From Streptomyces sp. 1222.5 (GTDB lineage Bacteria > Actinomycetota > Actinomycetes > Streptomycetales > Streptomycetaceae): a DNA stretch of 64,000 nucleotides. This document shows, piece by piece, positions 26,255 to 35,199 of the stretch. The notes beneath the pieces are model-generated. The model ran no database searches. It was not told the origin of the DNA and was given only the letters and a program-made list of their open reading frames with translations. The stretch is from the NCBI RefSeq assembly GCF_900105245.1, contig NZ_FNSZ01000001.1, forward strand, positions 4,710,001 through 4,774,000. Reading direction: 5' to 3'. Positions within the stretch are counted from its first letter, which is position 1. Every line of letters starts with the position of its first letter. Position numbers and translations under genes: made by a program.

Positions 26255-28463
26255 GCCGGCGCCTCCGGGCGTCTATGAGCATCTCCTGGACGTTGCGCAG
26301 GGGTTGGCCGTCCGCGTCGGTCGCGTGTCGCGTCCACTCGCCGTCCGGGCCGAGGTGCCAGGAGGCGGTGCCGTCGGACATGCCGGTGTCCAGCAGCCGG
26401 TTGAGGGCTGCGCGGTGGCCGGGGTCGACGACCCGGACCAGGGCCTCTATCCGGCGGTCGAGGTTGCGGTGCATCATGTCGGCGCTGCCGATCCACACCT
26501 CCGGCTCGCCGCCGTTGCCGAAGGCGAAGACCCGGGAGTGCTCCAGGAAGCGGCCGAGGATCGAGCGGACCCGGATGTTCTCCGACAGGCCGGCGACGCC
26601 GGGGCGGACGGCGCAGATGCCGCGCACCCAGACGTCGACCGGGACGCCCGCCTGGGACGCGCGGTAGAGGGCGTCGATGACCGCCTCGTCGACCATCGAG
26701 TTGACCTTGATGCGGACGAAGGCCGGGCGGCCCGCACGGTGGTGCTGGGCCTCCTTGTCGATCCGCGCGACCAGCCCGTCCCGCAGGGACTTGGGGGCCA
26801 CCAGGAGCCTGCGGTACGTCTCGCGGCGCGAGTAGCCGGACAGGCGGTTGAAGAGGTCGGAGAGGTCCGCGCCGACCTGGGGGTCGGCGGTGAGCAGGCC
26901 GAGGTCCTCGTACAGACGGGCCGTCTTCGGGTGGTAGTTGCCCGTGCCGACGTGGCTGTAACGGCGCAGGGTCTCGCCCTCCTGGCGGACCACCAGGGAG
27001 AGCTTGCAGTGCGTCTTCAGGCCGACCAGGCCGTAGACGACGTGGCAGCCGGCCTCCTCCAGCTTGCGGGCCCACTTGATGTTGGCGTGCTCGTCGAACC
27101 GGGCCTTGATCTCGACCAGGACCAGGACCTGCTTGCCGGACTCGGCGGCGTCGATGAGCGCGTCGACTATCGGGGAGTCGCCGGAGGTGCGGTACAGGGT
27201 CTGCTTGATCGCGAGGACGTCCGGGTCGGCCGCCGCCTGCTCCAGGAAGGCCTGCACGGAGGTGGAGAAGCTGTCGTACGGGTGGTGCAGCAGCACGTCC
27301 CGCGCGCGCAGGGCGGCGAAGATGTCCGGCGCGGACGCCGACTCGACCTCGGCGAGGTCGCGGTGGGTGCCGGCGATGAACTTCGGGTACTTCAGCTCCT
27401 GCCGGTCGAGGCTGTGGATGCGGAAGAGGCCGGTGAGGTCCAGCGGGCCGGGCAGCGGGTAGACCTCCGCCTCGGAGATCTTCAGTTCGCGGACCAGCAG
27501 GTCCAGCACCTCGCGGTCGACGGACTCCTCGACCTCCAGGCGCACCGGCGGGCCGAAGCGGCGCCGCATGAGCTCCTTCTCCAGGGCCTGCAGGAGGTTC
27601 TCGGCGTCGTCCTCCTCGACCTCGAGGTCCTCGTTGCGGGTGAGGCGGAAGGCGTGGTGCTCCAGCACCTCCATGCCCGGGAACAGCTCTTCCAGGTGCG
27701 CGGCGATGACGTCCTCGATGGGGACGTAGCGGCCGGGGCTGCTCTCCAGGAAGCGGGACAGCAGCGGCGGCACCTTCACGCGCGCGAAGTGCTTGTGACC
27801 GCTCACCGGGTTGCGTACGACGACGGCCAGGTTCAGCGACAGGCCGGAGATGTACGGGAACGGGTGCGCCGGGTCCACCGCCAGGGGGGTCAGGACCGGG
27901 AAGATCTGGTGCCGGAAGAGCGTGAAGAGCCGTGCCTGCTCCTTCTCGGTCAGCTCGCTCCAGCGGACCAGGTGGATGCCCTCCTCCGCGAGTGCGGGGG
28001 CGACGTCCTCGTGGTAGCAGGCGGCGTGCCGGGCCATCAGCTCGCGGGAGCGGGCCCAGATCATCTCCAGCACCTCGCGCGGCTGGAGGCCGGAGGCGGA
28101 GCGGGTGGCGACCCCCGTGGCGATCCGGCGCTTCAGACCGGCCACCCGGACCATGAAGAACTCGTCCAGGTTGCTGGCGAAGATCGCGAGGAAGTTGGCG
28201 CGCTCCAGCAGGGGGGTGTCGGGGTCCTCGGCCAGTTCCAGAACGCGCTCGTTGAAGGCGAGCCAGCTGCGCTCCCGGTCGAGGAAGCGCCCCTGCGGCA
28301 GGGGCGTGCCGTCGGCCCGCGACTCCTCGTAGGCGTCGAGGTCGGCGTCGAGGTCGGGCTCGAGGTCGGAGACCGCCGCGGACACGGCGTGCTGACGGTG
28401 CGCGGCGATGGAGCCCACGGAGGGCTGCGGCTGAACCTCTGCCTGGGTGTCTTGCTGACTCAT
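26235..28463 (-). CDS. ppk: Polyphosphate kinase
   Basis: 742 aa from the ATG at 28463; the frame stays open upstream to 29345 only because of base composition. The N-domain start LDRERSWLAFNERVLELAED and the catalytic YSHVGTGNYHPKTARLYEDL segment with the autophosphorylated His are present, as are PLD-like C-domains. It makes and uses polyphosphate from ATP. The ~55 N-terminal residues before the core are acidic and non-conserved in type. About 300 bp without genes lie upstream; I do not see a convincing PHO box there, although PhoP control of ppk is known in S. lividans. Confidence 0.96.
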   Translation of the reverse strand: MSQQDTQAEVQPQPSVGSIAAHRQHAVSAAVSDLEPDLDADLDAYEESRADGTPLPQGRFLDRERSWLAFNERVLELAEDPDTPLLERANFLAIFASNLDEFFMVRVAGLKRRIATGVATRSASGLQPREVLEMIWARSRELMARHAACYHEDVAPALAEEGIHLVRWSELTEKEQARLFTLFRHQIFPVLTPLAVDPAHPFPYISGLSLNLAVVVRNPVSGHKHFARVKVPPLLSRFLESSPGRYVPIEDVIAAHLEELFPGMEVLEHHAFRLTRNEDLEVEEDDAENLLQALEKELMRRRFGPPVRLEVEESVDREVLDLLVRELKISEAEVYPLPGPLDLTGLFRIHSLDRQELKYPKFIAGTHRDLAEVESASAPDIFAALRARDVLLHHPYDSFSTSVQAFLEQAAADPDVLAIKQTLYRTSGDSPIVDALIDAAESGKQVLVLVEIKARFDEHANIKWARKLEEAGCHVVYGLVGLKTHCKLSLVVRQEGETLRRYSHVGTGNYHPKTARLYEDLGLLTADPQVGADLSDLFNRLSGYSRRETYRRLLVAPKSLRDGLVARIDKEAQHHRAGRPAFVRIKVNSMVDEAVIDALYRASQAGVPVDVWVRGICAVRPGVAGLSENIRVRSILGRFLEHSRVFAFGNGGEPEVWIGSADMMHRNLDRRIEALVRVVDPGHRAALNRLLDTGMSDGTASWHLGPDGEWTRHATDADGQPLRNVQEMLIDARRRRRGTATP

Positions 28464-28762
28464 GAACCCATTCTTCCGCGCGAGGGGCGACACAGGCGCG
28501 TCGGAACGTGCGGGCGGGAGCGTCACGGCCCCGTTCGGCGCGGACCCCTCGGGGGGCGGCGAAGGCTCTGGCACGGCGGGCTTCATTGGCCGAGCGTCGC
28601 AAGCCTGGCTGAATCGATGGTTACGGAGACATGACGTGCGGGATAGCGCGGGGCGGCTCCCGGGGGTCTTCGTCGCGAAAGCGACGGATTTCGCACCGGA
28701 AACGACGATCCCGTACGTCCCTCCCCCCGCGGAGAGACGTACGGGCTCGGGTCGCGGCCGTC

Positions 28763-29515
28763 TCAGACGGCCCGGCGGCGCAGTACGGCGTACGCCGCGA
28801 CGGTCGCGAGCACGGCCAGGGCGAGGACCATGCCGGTGGCGGCCAGGTTCAGGGACCGGAATCCGTGCAGCGTGCCGCGCAACGGCTGCCACAGGTCGCG
28901 CAGGAAGGACCGCAGGAGCAGGGTGGCGGCCAGGGCGACGCCCAGGGCGGGCAGCGTGCGGCCCAGGGCCAGCCCGGCGAGGACACCGGCGGCGAGGGCG
29001 AACAGCACCAGCGCGGGCAGCAGCGGGCCGCGCGGGACGAAGACGCGGTCCCAGCTCCAGTTCGTGACCAGGACGTCCCGGTCGGTGCTCCACACCCGGT
29101 CGAAGACCACGGCGAGGACGGCGCTGCCGGTCAGCAGCGGTACGGCGGCCGCGGTGAGCTTCGCCGTGAGCCAGCGGGCCGGGGAGGCGGCCTGGGTCCA
29201 GGCCAGCTTCGCGGTGCCGGACTCCAGTTCGCGGGCGATCAGGGCGCCGCCCGCCCAGGCGGCGACCGCGCACGGGGCGTAGGTGAGGACGGTCCCGATC
29301 AGGTTCATGACGTTGTTGACGTCGGTGAGGGCGGTGTAGCTGCACCAGCCGCCCGGCCGCCGGCAGGCCCGGTCCCGGGGCGCCCCGGAGAGGTGGACCC
29401 AGAGCAGTTCCCCGACGACGAGGACGACGAAGGCGGCCCAGACGAGCAGGGCGGGGTGGTGCAGTCGCAGCAGGGTGCGGCGGACGGCCGGGCGGGTGGG
29501 GGCGAGGGCGGTCAC
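28763..29515 (-). CDS. ABC-2 type permease (second)
   Basis: 250 aa from a GTG that overlaps the stop of the preceding permease by 4 nt (GTGA). It has about six membrane helices. The motif AAWAGGALIARELESGTAKLAW is shared almost word for word with the neighbouring permease, so the two are paralogous halves of one exporter. It is last gene of the gntR-ABC-permease-permease operon; substrate unknown. Confidence 0.82.
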   Translation of the reverse strand: MTALAPTRPAVRRTLLRLHHPALLVWAAFVVLVVGELLWVHLSGAPRDRACRRPGGWCSYTALTDVNNVMNLIGTVLTYAPCAVAAWAGGALIARELESGTAKLAWTQAASPARWLTAKLTAAAVPLLTGSAVLAVVFDRVWSTDRDVLVTNWSWDRVFVPRGPLLPALVLFALAAGVLAGLALGRTLPALGVALAATLLLRSFLRDLWQPLRGTLHGFRSLNLAATGMVLALAVLATVAAYAVLRRRAV

Positions 29516-30531
29516 GCGGCGGCTCCTACGAGGGTGTCGGTCGACGGGGTCCCGGCCGCCCCGGCCGTCCGCAGGGGGCCGGTCAGCCGGCGCAGCGCCA
29601 GGAAGGAGCCGGCCGCCAGCAGCCCCGTGACGGCCAGCAGCAGCGCGGTGGTGGTGAGCTGGAGCGGCCAGTAGTGGGAGACGGGGTGATAGGTGGTGAA
29701 GTAGCCGGCCGCCCGGTCGTAGGCGGCACCGCATGCGGCGCTGGTGTCGCAGTCGGGGATCGGCAGATGGGCGCCCGTGGCGGACACCAGGCCCTGGTCG
29801 ACGACGACGCCGTCCACGTTCGGGTAGCCCCGGTCCAGAGCGCTGGTCAGGGTGACCGCCGGCCACAGGTGGGGCATGAGCAGCGCGGCCGCCCCGGCGA
29901 TGCCCAGGGTGGCCACCGCGCCGGCGATCAGCGCGGGCAGCGTACGGCGGAGCAGCAGCGCCGCCAGCGTGCCGGCCGCGAGTCCGGCGAGGGCCAGGGC
30001 GGCGAGGGTGGGACCGCCGGCGTTGAAGGTGAAGAGGTCGTACCAGCGCTTGGCGGTGTCGACGCGGCCGTCGCTCGCGGCCCAGGCGAGGCGGTGCAGT
30101 CGGCACAGCAGGCCGGTGCCGACGGCGACGGCGGCCGCGGGCCATGCCAGCCGGAGCGTCAGCCAGCGGGCCGGTGAGGTGCTCTGCGTCCAGGCCAGCC
30201 GGGCCGTGCCGGACTCCAGCTCGCGCCCGATCAGGGCGGCGCCCGCCCAGGCGGCGACCAGGAGGGGCAGTGCGTTCAGGGCGAGGGTGGCGTAGCCGGC
30301 GAAGTCCTTGTAGCGCAGGATCGCGTCCTGGTCGTACGCGCAACGGCCGGCGTCGCGGCAGGCGTCGTACTGCCGCCAGCCCTCGGCGGCGGCGTCGGCG
30401 AGCGGGCCGCGCAGGGCGAGCAGCAGGGCGGCCAGGGCGATCACCAGGCACGCCCAGACGATCAGGGCGGGGCGGTGCAGGCGCAGCAGCCAGCGGGCCG
30501 TGCGGGGCCGGCGGGCGGGGGTGGCCGTCAC
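29512..30531 (-). CDS. ABC-2 type permease (first)
   Basis: 339 aa, GTG start overlapping the ATPase stop by 4 nt. It has six membrane helices. The conserved segment AAWAGAALIGRELESGTARL matches the next gene, followed by WTQSTSPARWLTLRLA. A ~70-aa extracytoplasmic loop near DRGYPNVDGVVVDQGL contains three Cys residues. With the second permease and the ATPase it forms a YtrBC-like exporter, known in other bacteria to respond to wall-targeting compounds. That role is inferred from the GntR type. Confidence 0.82.
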   Translation of the reverse strand: MTATPARRPRTARWLLRLHRPALIVWACLVIALAALLLALRGPLADAAAEGWRQYDACRDAGRCAYDQDAILRYKDFAGYATLALNALPLLVAAWAGAALIGRELESGTARLAWTQSTSPARWLTLRLAWPAAAVAVGTGLLCRLHRLAWAASDGRVDTAKRWYDLFTFNAGGPTLAALALAGLAAGTLAALLLRRTLPALIAGAVATLGIAGAAALLMPHLWPAVTLTSALDRGYPNVDGVVVDQGLVSATGAHLPIPDCDTSAACGAAYDRAAGYFTTYHPVSHYWPLQLTTTALLLAVTGLLAAGSFLALRRLTGPLRTAGAAGTPSTDTLVGAAA

Positions 30532-31424
30532 GCGGCACTCTCCCCGGCCGGGGCCGTGGCCGCGGTCAGCGCGGGGGCCTGGGGGTTGCGCAGGTGGGCG
30601 AGGACCAGTTCCTCCAGGGACGGCGTGGAGCGGCGCCAGTCGGCGGGGAGCGGCCCGGCGGGGCGGACCAGCGCGGTGAGCTGGCGGCCGGTCACCCGGG
30701 ATTCGACCACGGTGTGGTCGTCGAGGCCGGCGGAGTCGGCGGCGCCGCTCACCCGCACATGGGCGGCGAGCAGGTCGTCGATCTCCCCGGCCAGCCGTAT
30801 CCGGCCGCCGCCGACCAGCAGCAGGTGGTCGCAGGAGTCCTCCAGCTCGGCGACGACGTGCGAGGACATCACGATCGTGGTCCCGTGCCGGGCGGCCTCG
30901 GCCATCAGCGTCCCCATCAGCTCGTGCCGGGCCAGCGGGTCGAGGTCGGCCATCGGCTCGTCCAGGAGCAGCAGTTCGGGCCGCTTGCCGAGGGCCAGGG
31001 CGAGGGCGACCCGGGTGCGCTGGCCGCCGGAGAGGGCGCGGACGCGGGACCCGGGGTCCAGGTCACCGCCCGCGACGACCTGCTCCGCGAGGGCCGCGTC
31101 CCAGCGGCCGGGGTTGAGGTCGGCGCCCATGCGCAGCGTCTCGGCAACGGTGAGCTGCGGGTACAGCGGCTTGTCCTGGGCGATGAAGCCGACCCGGGGG
31201 CGGGCCTCGGCCGGGCCGGTGCCGAGCACTCGTACGCGGCCCTCCGTGGGGGGCAGCAGTCCGGCGGCGAGGGCGAGCAGCGTCGACTTGCCGGCGCCGT
31301 TGGGCCCGACGACGGCACACACCCGGCCCGCGGGCAGCCGGAAGGCGCAGTCGCGCAGCGCCCAGCCGCCCCGGCGCCCGAAGCGCCTGCCGAGGCCGAT
31401 GGCCTCGATCGCCGTGTCGCTCAT
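30528..31424 (-). CDS. ABC transporter ATPase of the GntR operon
   Basis: 298 aa. Walker A is GPNGAGKSTLL, the signature is LSGGQRTRVALALALGK, Walker B is LLLLDEPMADLDP, and the switch His is in IVMSSHVVAELE. It is an ABC-2/CcmA-like subfamily with a ~75-aa C-terminal extension. It starts by an ATGA overlap with the GntR gene and powers the two downstream permeases. Confidence 0.92.
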   Translation of the reverse strand: MSDTAIEAIGLGRRFGRRGGWALRDCAFRLPAGRVCAVVGPNGAGKSTLLALAAGLLPPTEGRVRVLGTGPAEARPRVGFIAQDKPLYPQLTVAETLRMGADLNPGRWDAALAEQVVAGGDLDPGSRVRALSGGQRTRVALALALGKRPELLLLDEPMADLDPLARHELMGTLMAEAARHGTTIVMSSHVVAELEDSCDHLLLVGGGRIRLAGEIDDLLAAHVRVSGAADSAGLDDHTVVESRVTGRQLTALVRPAGPLPADWRRSTPSLEELVLAHLRNPQAPALTAATAPAGESAA

Positions 31425-31876
31425 GAAGGTTCTCCCTGGAAGTGCTGTTCGGGTGCCTGACGGAGGGGCGCCGGCGGATGCGGGGCGGGCTCCGCGAAGT
31501 GCTGGTCGAGTACGGCGGTGAAGAGTGCGGCCACGTCGTCCCGGTCCAGGCCCGCCGTGGCGGCCCGCGCCGCCCATTCCTCCAGCTCCGCGCGGAGGGG
31601 GGAGTCGGCCGCAGCGGCGCCCAGTGAGCGCCGGACGAAGGTGCCGAGCCCGCGCCGCGCCTCCACCAGGCCCTCGCGTTCGAGTTCGCGGTAGGCCTTG
31701 AGGACGGTGTTGGGGTTGATCGCGGTGGCCTCGACCACCTCGCGGGCCGTCGGCAGCTTGTCGCCCGGTCGCAGCAGGCCCAGGCGGAGCGCCTGTTTGG
31801 TCTGCTGGACGATCTGGACGTACGTGGCGACCCCGCTGTGCCGGTCGATGCGGTACTCGACCACCCGTAGAACCAC
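31421..31876 (-). CDS. GntR-family repressor, YtrA subfamily
   Basis: 151 aa. A winged-helix GntR domain (residues ~10-80: YVQIVQQTKQALRLGLLRPG, then DKLPTAREVVEATAINPNTV and YRELEREGLVEARRGLGTFV) is followed by only a short helical tail, as in YtrA-type regulators controlling adjacent ABC exporters. GTG at 31876 or 31864 are possible starts. The former lies inside a perfect inverted repeat, and the mRNA may be leaderless. It is first gene of the four-gene operon and expected to repress it. Confidence 0.9.
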   Translation of the reverse strand: MVLRVVEYRIDRHSGVATYVQIVQQTKQALRLGLLRPGDKLPTAREVVEATAINPNTVLKAYRELEREGLVEARRGLGTFVRRSLGAAAADSPLRAELEEWAARAATAGLDRDDVAALFTAVLDQHFAEPAPHPPAPLRQAPEQHFQGEPS

Positions 31877-31907
31877 CCTTTCACTAATTGAGTAGTGAAA
31901 GGGTGGT
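31872..31907 (-). promoter_or_regulatory. GntR operator/promoter (15-bp perfect inverted repeat)
   Basis: The left arm 31872-31886 and right arm 31893-31907 are exact complements, separated by 6 nt. On the minus strand TTGCAC (-35-like, 31907-31912) and ATTAGT (-10-like) are spaced 17 nt, which puts the transcription start at or beside the GTG of the GntR gene. The arms cover the spacer and the start codon, an ideal place for autorepression. Confidence 0.8.
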
Positions 31908-31967
31908 GCAAAAGAGGGGCGGCCGTCAAGCCGGCCGCCCCTGGCCCTCCGGAGGAGGGGGTGTTCG

Positions 31968-32894
31968 TCAGGTTTCGGTGCGGTACATCAGGTCGGTCTC
32001 GTGCACCGTGAACCCCAGCCGCTCGTACACCGACACCGCCGCGGTGTTGTCGGCGTCGACGTAGAGCATCGCGGTCGGCAGCTGCTGGGCCGCCAGATGG
32101 CGCAGGCCGATGGTCGTGAGGGCCTTGCCGAGACCGCCGCCCTGCTCGCCGGGCCGCACCCCGAGGACGTACACCTCGCCCAGCCCCTCCTCGGCGTGCA
32201 CCTTGGTCCAGTGGAAGCCGACCAGCTCCCCGCGCCGCTCGGCGAGGAAGAACCCGGACGGGTCGAACCACGCCTGGCCCTTGCGGTCGTCGAGGTCCCG
32301 CTGGGTCAGTGAGCCCTGCTCGGGGTGGTGGGCGAAGGCGGCCGCGTTGACCGCCAGCCAGCCCGCGTCGTCCTTGCCGGGCACGAAGGCGCGCACGGTC
32401 ACGCCCTCGGGGAGCACCGGGTCGGGCAGCGTCAGGCCGGTCAACGGGCGCCTCATCTGCCGCAGTTCACGGAACAGGGTCAGGCCCAGCACCTGGGCGA
32501 GGTGCCGGGCGGCCGCGTGCCCGCCGTGCGCCCACACCCGCAGCCGCTTGCCGGAGGCCGCGAGCAGTGCCGCGCCGAGCGCCCGCCCGTGCCCGTGACC
32601 CCGGTGGGCGGGGTGCACGACCAGTTCGGCGGCGGGTGCCTCCACCGGGTCGGTGTCCTCCATCTGTGCGTAGCCGACGAGTTCGCCGTCCACGTCCAGC
32701 AGCAGATGCGTGACACCCTCGCGGGCACCGCCGTGCAGCTGGAGCCGGCCCTGCTCGGACACCGGCTGCTGGCCGTCGACCCGGGCGGCCTCGGCGAGCA
32801 GGTCGAGCACGGCCTCGGCCCGGTCGGGTGCGAGTGCGTCGCAGGTCTCGATGGAGCGGGAGGGGAAGGCCCGTACGGTGTCGTCGCTGCTCAT
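31968..32894 (-). CDS. mshD: Mycothiol synthase
   Basis: 308 aa from the ATG at 32894. Two tandem GNAT domains are present; the first has VVHPAHRGHGHGRALGAALL (about 103-122) and the second VRPGEQGGGLGKALTTIGLR (about 240-259) as acetyl-CoA loops. This is the MshD layout, which acetylates the cysteinyl amine of Cys-GlcN-Ins, the last step of mycothiol formation. It places the organism among actinobacteria. Single gene between the GntR operon and the divergent nucleotidase. Confidence 0.94.
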   Translation of the reverse strand: MSSDDTVRAFPSRSIETCDALAPDRAEAVLDLLAEAARVDGQQPVSEQGRLQLHGGAREGVTHLLLDVDGELVGYAQMEDTDPVEAPAAELVVHPAHRGHGHGRALGAALLAASGKRLRVWAHGGHAAARHLAQVLGLTLFRELRQMRRPLTGLTLPDPVLPEGVTVRAFVPGKDDAGWLAVNAAAFAHHPEQGSLTQRDLDDRKGQAWFDPSGFFLAERRGELVGFHWTKVHAEEGLGEVYVLGVRPGEQGGGLGKALTTIGLRHLAAQQLPTAMLYVDADNTAAVSVYERLGFTVHETDLMYRTET

Positions 32895-33073
32895 GCGTAC
32901 GAGGGTACGGCGCGGCCGGGGCGAAGTCCCGGCACCGCAGCCGGTGCGGGAACAGGCAAAGAATCCGGCAAAGGGAAACCAGGATGTAACCACGAACCCC
33001 CTGTCGCGCTACGCGCGTTGACCTTAGGCTGCGCTGCCGGTCCACTCATCACCGCGACCCACAGGGGGGTCCC

Positions 33074-34870
33074 ATGCCAGCCGCACTCCGGCGCAGACGC
33101 CGTACCTCGGCGCTCCTCGCGACGACCGCCGCACTCGCCACGGCCGCAGCCCTGGCCGCCGCGATGCCCGCGCAGGCGCACGCCGACAAGGGCGGCCACG
33201 GCCACGGCCGTCCGAGCCGCTACCAGGACGTGCAGCTGCTGTCCTTCAACGACCTGCACGGCAACCTCGAGCCCCCGTCGGGCTCCTCCGGCCGGGTCAC
33301 CGAACTCCAGCCGGACGGCACGACGAAGACCGTCGACGCCGGTGGTGTCGAGTACCTCGCGACGCACCTGCGCACGGCCCGGCAGGGTCACCCGTACTCG
33401 ATCACCGCGGCCGGCGGCGACATGGTCGGCGCCTCCCCGCTGCTGTCGGGCCTGTTCCACGACGAGCCCACCGTCGAGGCGCTCAACAAGCTGAAGCTGG
33501 ACGTCACCTCGGTCGGCAACCACGAGTTCGACGAGGGCGCCCGGGAACTGGCCCGCCTGCAGAACGGCGGCTGCCACCCGACGGACGGCTGCTACACGGA
33601 CCAGCGGTTCGAGGGCGCCGACTACCCGTACCTGGCGGCGAACGTCCTCGACGAGAAGACGAAGCAGCCGATCCTGAAGCCGTACTGGGTCTGGAAGAAG
33701 AAGGACGTCAAGATCGGCTTCATCGGCGTCACCCTCGAGGGCACGCCGGACATCGTCTCCGCCGACGGCGTCAAGGGCCTGGCCTTCAAGGACGAGGTCG
33801 AGACGATCAACAAGTACGCCAAGGTGCTCCAGCGCCAGGGCGTGCAGTCGATCGTGGCCCTGATCCACGAGGGCGGCTTCCCGGCCTCCGGCGCCTACAA
33901 CTACGACTGCGACGCCGCGGGCGCGGGCTCCGGCATCTCCGGTCCGATCGTGGACATCGCGAAGAACGTCACGCCGGCCGTCGACGCCCTCGTCACCGGC
34001 CACACCCACAACGCCTACGTCTGCGACATCCCGGACCCGTCCGGCCGCCCCCGCATGGTCACGTCGGCCGCCTCCTTCGGCCGCCTCTACACGGACACCA
34101 CGCTGACCTACGACCGCCGCACCGGGGACATCGCCCGCACGGCCGTGAAGTCCGCGAACCGCGTGGTCACCCGGGACGTCCCCAAGGCGCAGGACATGAC
34201 GGACCTGATCGCCCGCTGGAACACCCTGGCCGCCCCGATCGGCAACCGCCCCATCGGCTGGATCTCCGGCGACATCGGCAACACCGGAACCGAGTCGCCG
34301 ATGGGTGACCTGATCGCCGACGCGCAGCTCGCCCACGGCAAGGAGCTGGACCCGAGGACCAGCCTCGCGCTGATGAACCCGGGCGGCGTGCGGGCCGGGC
34401 TGACCTATGCGGCCAAGGGCGCCGAGGGCGACGGGGTCGTCACCTACGCCGAGGGCTTCACCGTGCAGCCGTTCGCCAACACCGTGAACCTCCAGGACTT
34501 CACCGGCGCGCAGCTCGTCCAGGTCCTCAAGGAGCAGGTCAGCGGGCCCAACGCGGCCGCTCCGAAGATCCTCCAGCCGTCCGCCGGGCTCACCTACACC
34601 CTGGACATGACCAAGTCCGGCGCCGACCGCGTGGTCACCGACTCCATCCGCCTGAACGGCGCCCCGGTCGACCCCGCGGCCACCTACCGCGTCGCCACCA
34701 ACAGCTTCCTCGCGGGCGGCGGCGACGGCTTCCCGACGCTGGGCCACGGCACGAACGACGTGGTCGGCTCCGACGACCTGTCGGCGCTGGAGAAGTACCT
34801 GACGGCGAACTCCTCGGCCGGCAGCCCGATCGCTCCTCCCGCCACCGGCCGGATCACCATCGTCCAGTGA
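33074..34870 (+). CDS. Secreted 5'-nucleotidase/UshA-like phosphoesterase
   Basis: 598 aa. A twin-Arg-like basic signal peptide (MPAALRRRRRTSALLATTAA with AHA cleavage region near 36) precedes the enzyme. The metallophosphoesterase motifs are FNDLHGNL (Asp60, His62), GGDMVGASP, GNHEFDEGA and VTGHTHNAYVC. The C-terminal 5'-nucleotidase domain has NPGGVRAGL and SFLAGGGDGFP for nucleotide recognition. It releases phosphate from extracellular nucleotides. It follows mshD divergently and is followed by a 14-bp hairpin. From memory it corresponds to SCO4152, part of the phosphate-scavenging set. Confidence 0.92.
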   Translation: MPAALRRRRRTSALLATTAALATAAALAAAMPAQAHADKGGHGHGRPSRYQDVQLLSFNDLHGNLEPPSGSSGRVTELQPDGTTKTVDAGGVEYLATHLRTARQGHPYSITAAGGDMVGASPLLSGLFHDEPTVEALNKLKLDVTSVGNHEFDEGARELARLQNGGCHPTDGCYTDQRFEGADYPYLAANVLDEKTKQPILKPYWVWKKKDVKIGFIGVTLEGTPDIVSADGVKGLAFKDEVETINKYAKVLQRQGVQSIVALIHEGGFPASGAYNYDCDAAGAGSGISGPIVDIAKNVTPAVDALVTGHTHNAYVCDIPDPSGRPRMVTSAASFGRLYTDTTLTYDRRTGDIARTAVKSANRVVTRDVPKAQDMTDLIARWNTLAAPIGNRPIGWISGDIGNTGTESPMGDLIADAQLAHGKELDPRTSLALMNPGGVRAGLTYAAKGAEGDGVVTYAEGFTVQPFANTVNLQDFTGAQLVQVLKEQVSGPNAAAPKILQPSAGLTYTLDMTKSGADRVVTDSIRLNGAPVDPAATYRVATNSFLAGGGDGFPTLGHGTNDVVGSDDLSALEKYLTANSSAGSPIAPPATGRITIVQ

Positions 34871-34913
34871 GCATCACGCGGTAAAACCTGTGTGAATACC
34901 TCCACGGTTCCGA

Positions 34914-34944
34914 AATACCCCTGAGAATTCTTCTCAGGGGTATT
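34914..34944 (+). terminator. Hairpin after the nucleotidase gene
   Basis: A perfect 14-bp stem (34914-34927 with 34931-34944) has a TTC loop and A/T-rich ends (AATACCCC / GGGGTATT). It lies 44 nt after the stop and is a likely intrinsic terminator. It also sits just upstream of the next tiny gene, so a regulatory role is possible. Confidence 0.75.
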
Positions 34945-34978
34945 TCATTGAGGTCTCCGCGGAATCGCCCTTTCGCCC

Positions 34979-35101
34979 ATGAGCTTCCACAAGGTCGCCC
35001 CGGTGCGGAAGACCCGCAAGCCCGCCCCGGCCCAGGCTGCCGCGCACAAGAAGCACGCGCCTGAGAAGCCCCGGGTCGAGCGTCCGGTGGGCCGCAAGTA
35101 G
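34979..35101 (+). CDS. Tiny basic protein, copy 1
   Basis: A 40-aa frame beginning MSFHKVAPVRKTRKPAPA and ending ERPVGRK, about 45% Lys/Arg/Pro. It is a paralogue of the N-terminus encoded at 35200: 14 of the first 18 residues are identical, the differences are Lys/Arg, Val/Leu and Thr/His swaps, and Ser2 is coded AGC in one and TCT in the other. That pattern points to selection on protein rather than recent DNA copying. No strong ribosome site is visible upstream. Function unknown; the composition suggests nucleic-acid or polyanion binding. Confidence 0.6.
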   Translation: MSFHKVAPVRKTRKPAPAQAAAHKKHAPEKPRVERPVGRK

Positions 35102-35121
35102 AGGGCCCGGGCAAGGGCCCT
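35102..35121 (+). terminator. Weak hairpin between the two tiny basic genes
   Basis: AGGGCCC and GGGCCCT pair around a 6-nt loop immediately after the stop of the first small gene. There is no T-run, so termination is only possible. Confidence 0.35.
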
Positions 35122-35199
35122 TGTCATCCGGCGGTAAACGCAATCCGGGTCCCGGCGAAGAAAGCTGAGGCCTGACCTTGAATCAAGGAGGAGAATTCC

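Noticed and set aside
28464..28762. Possible PHO box upstream of ppk
   Set aside because: Only a weak GATTCAGCCAG-like element on the minus strand; no second unit at 11-nt spacing.
26235..29345. A 1036-codon frame extending ppk
   Set aside because: The extra residues are antisense-frame noise in the ABC permease gene and the intergenic region; ppk begins at 28463.
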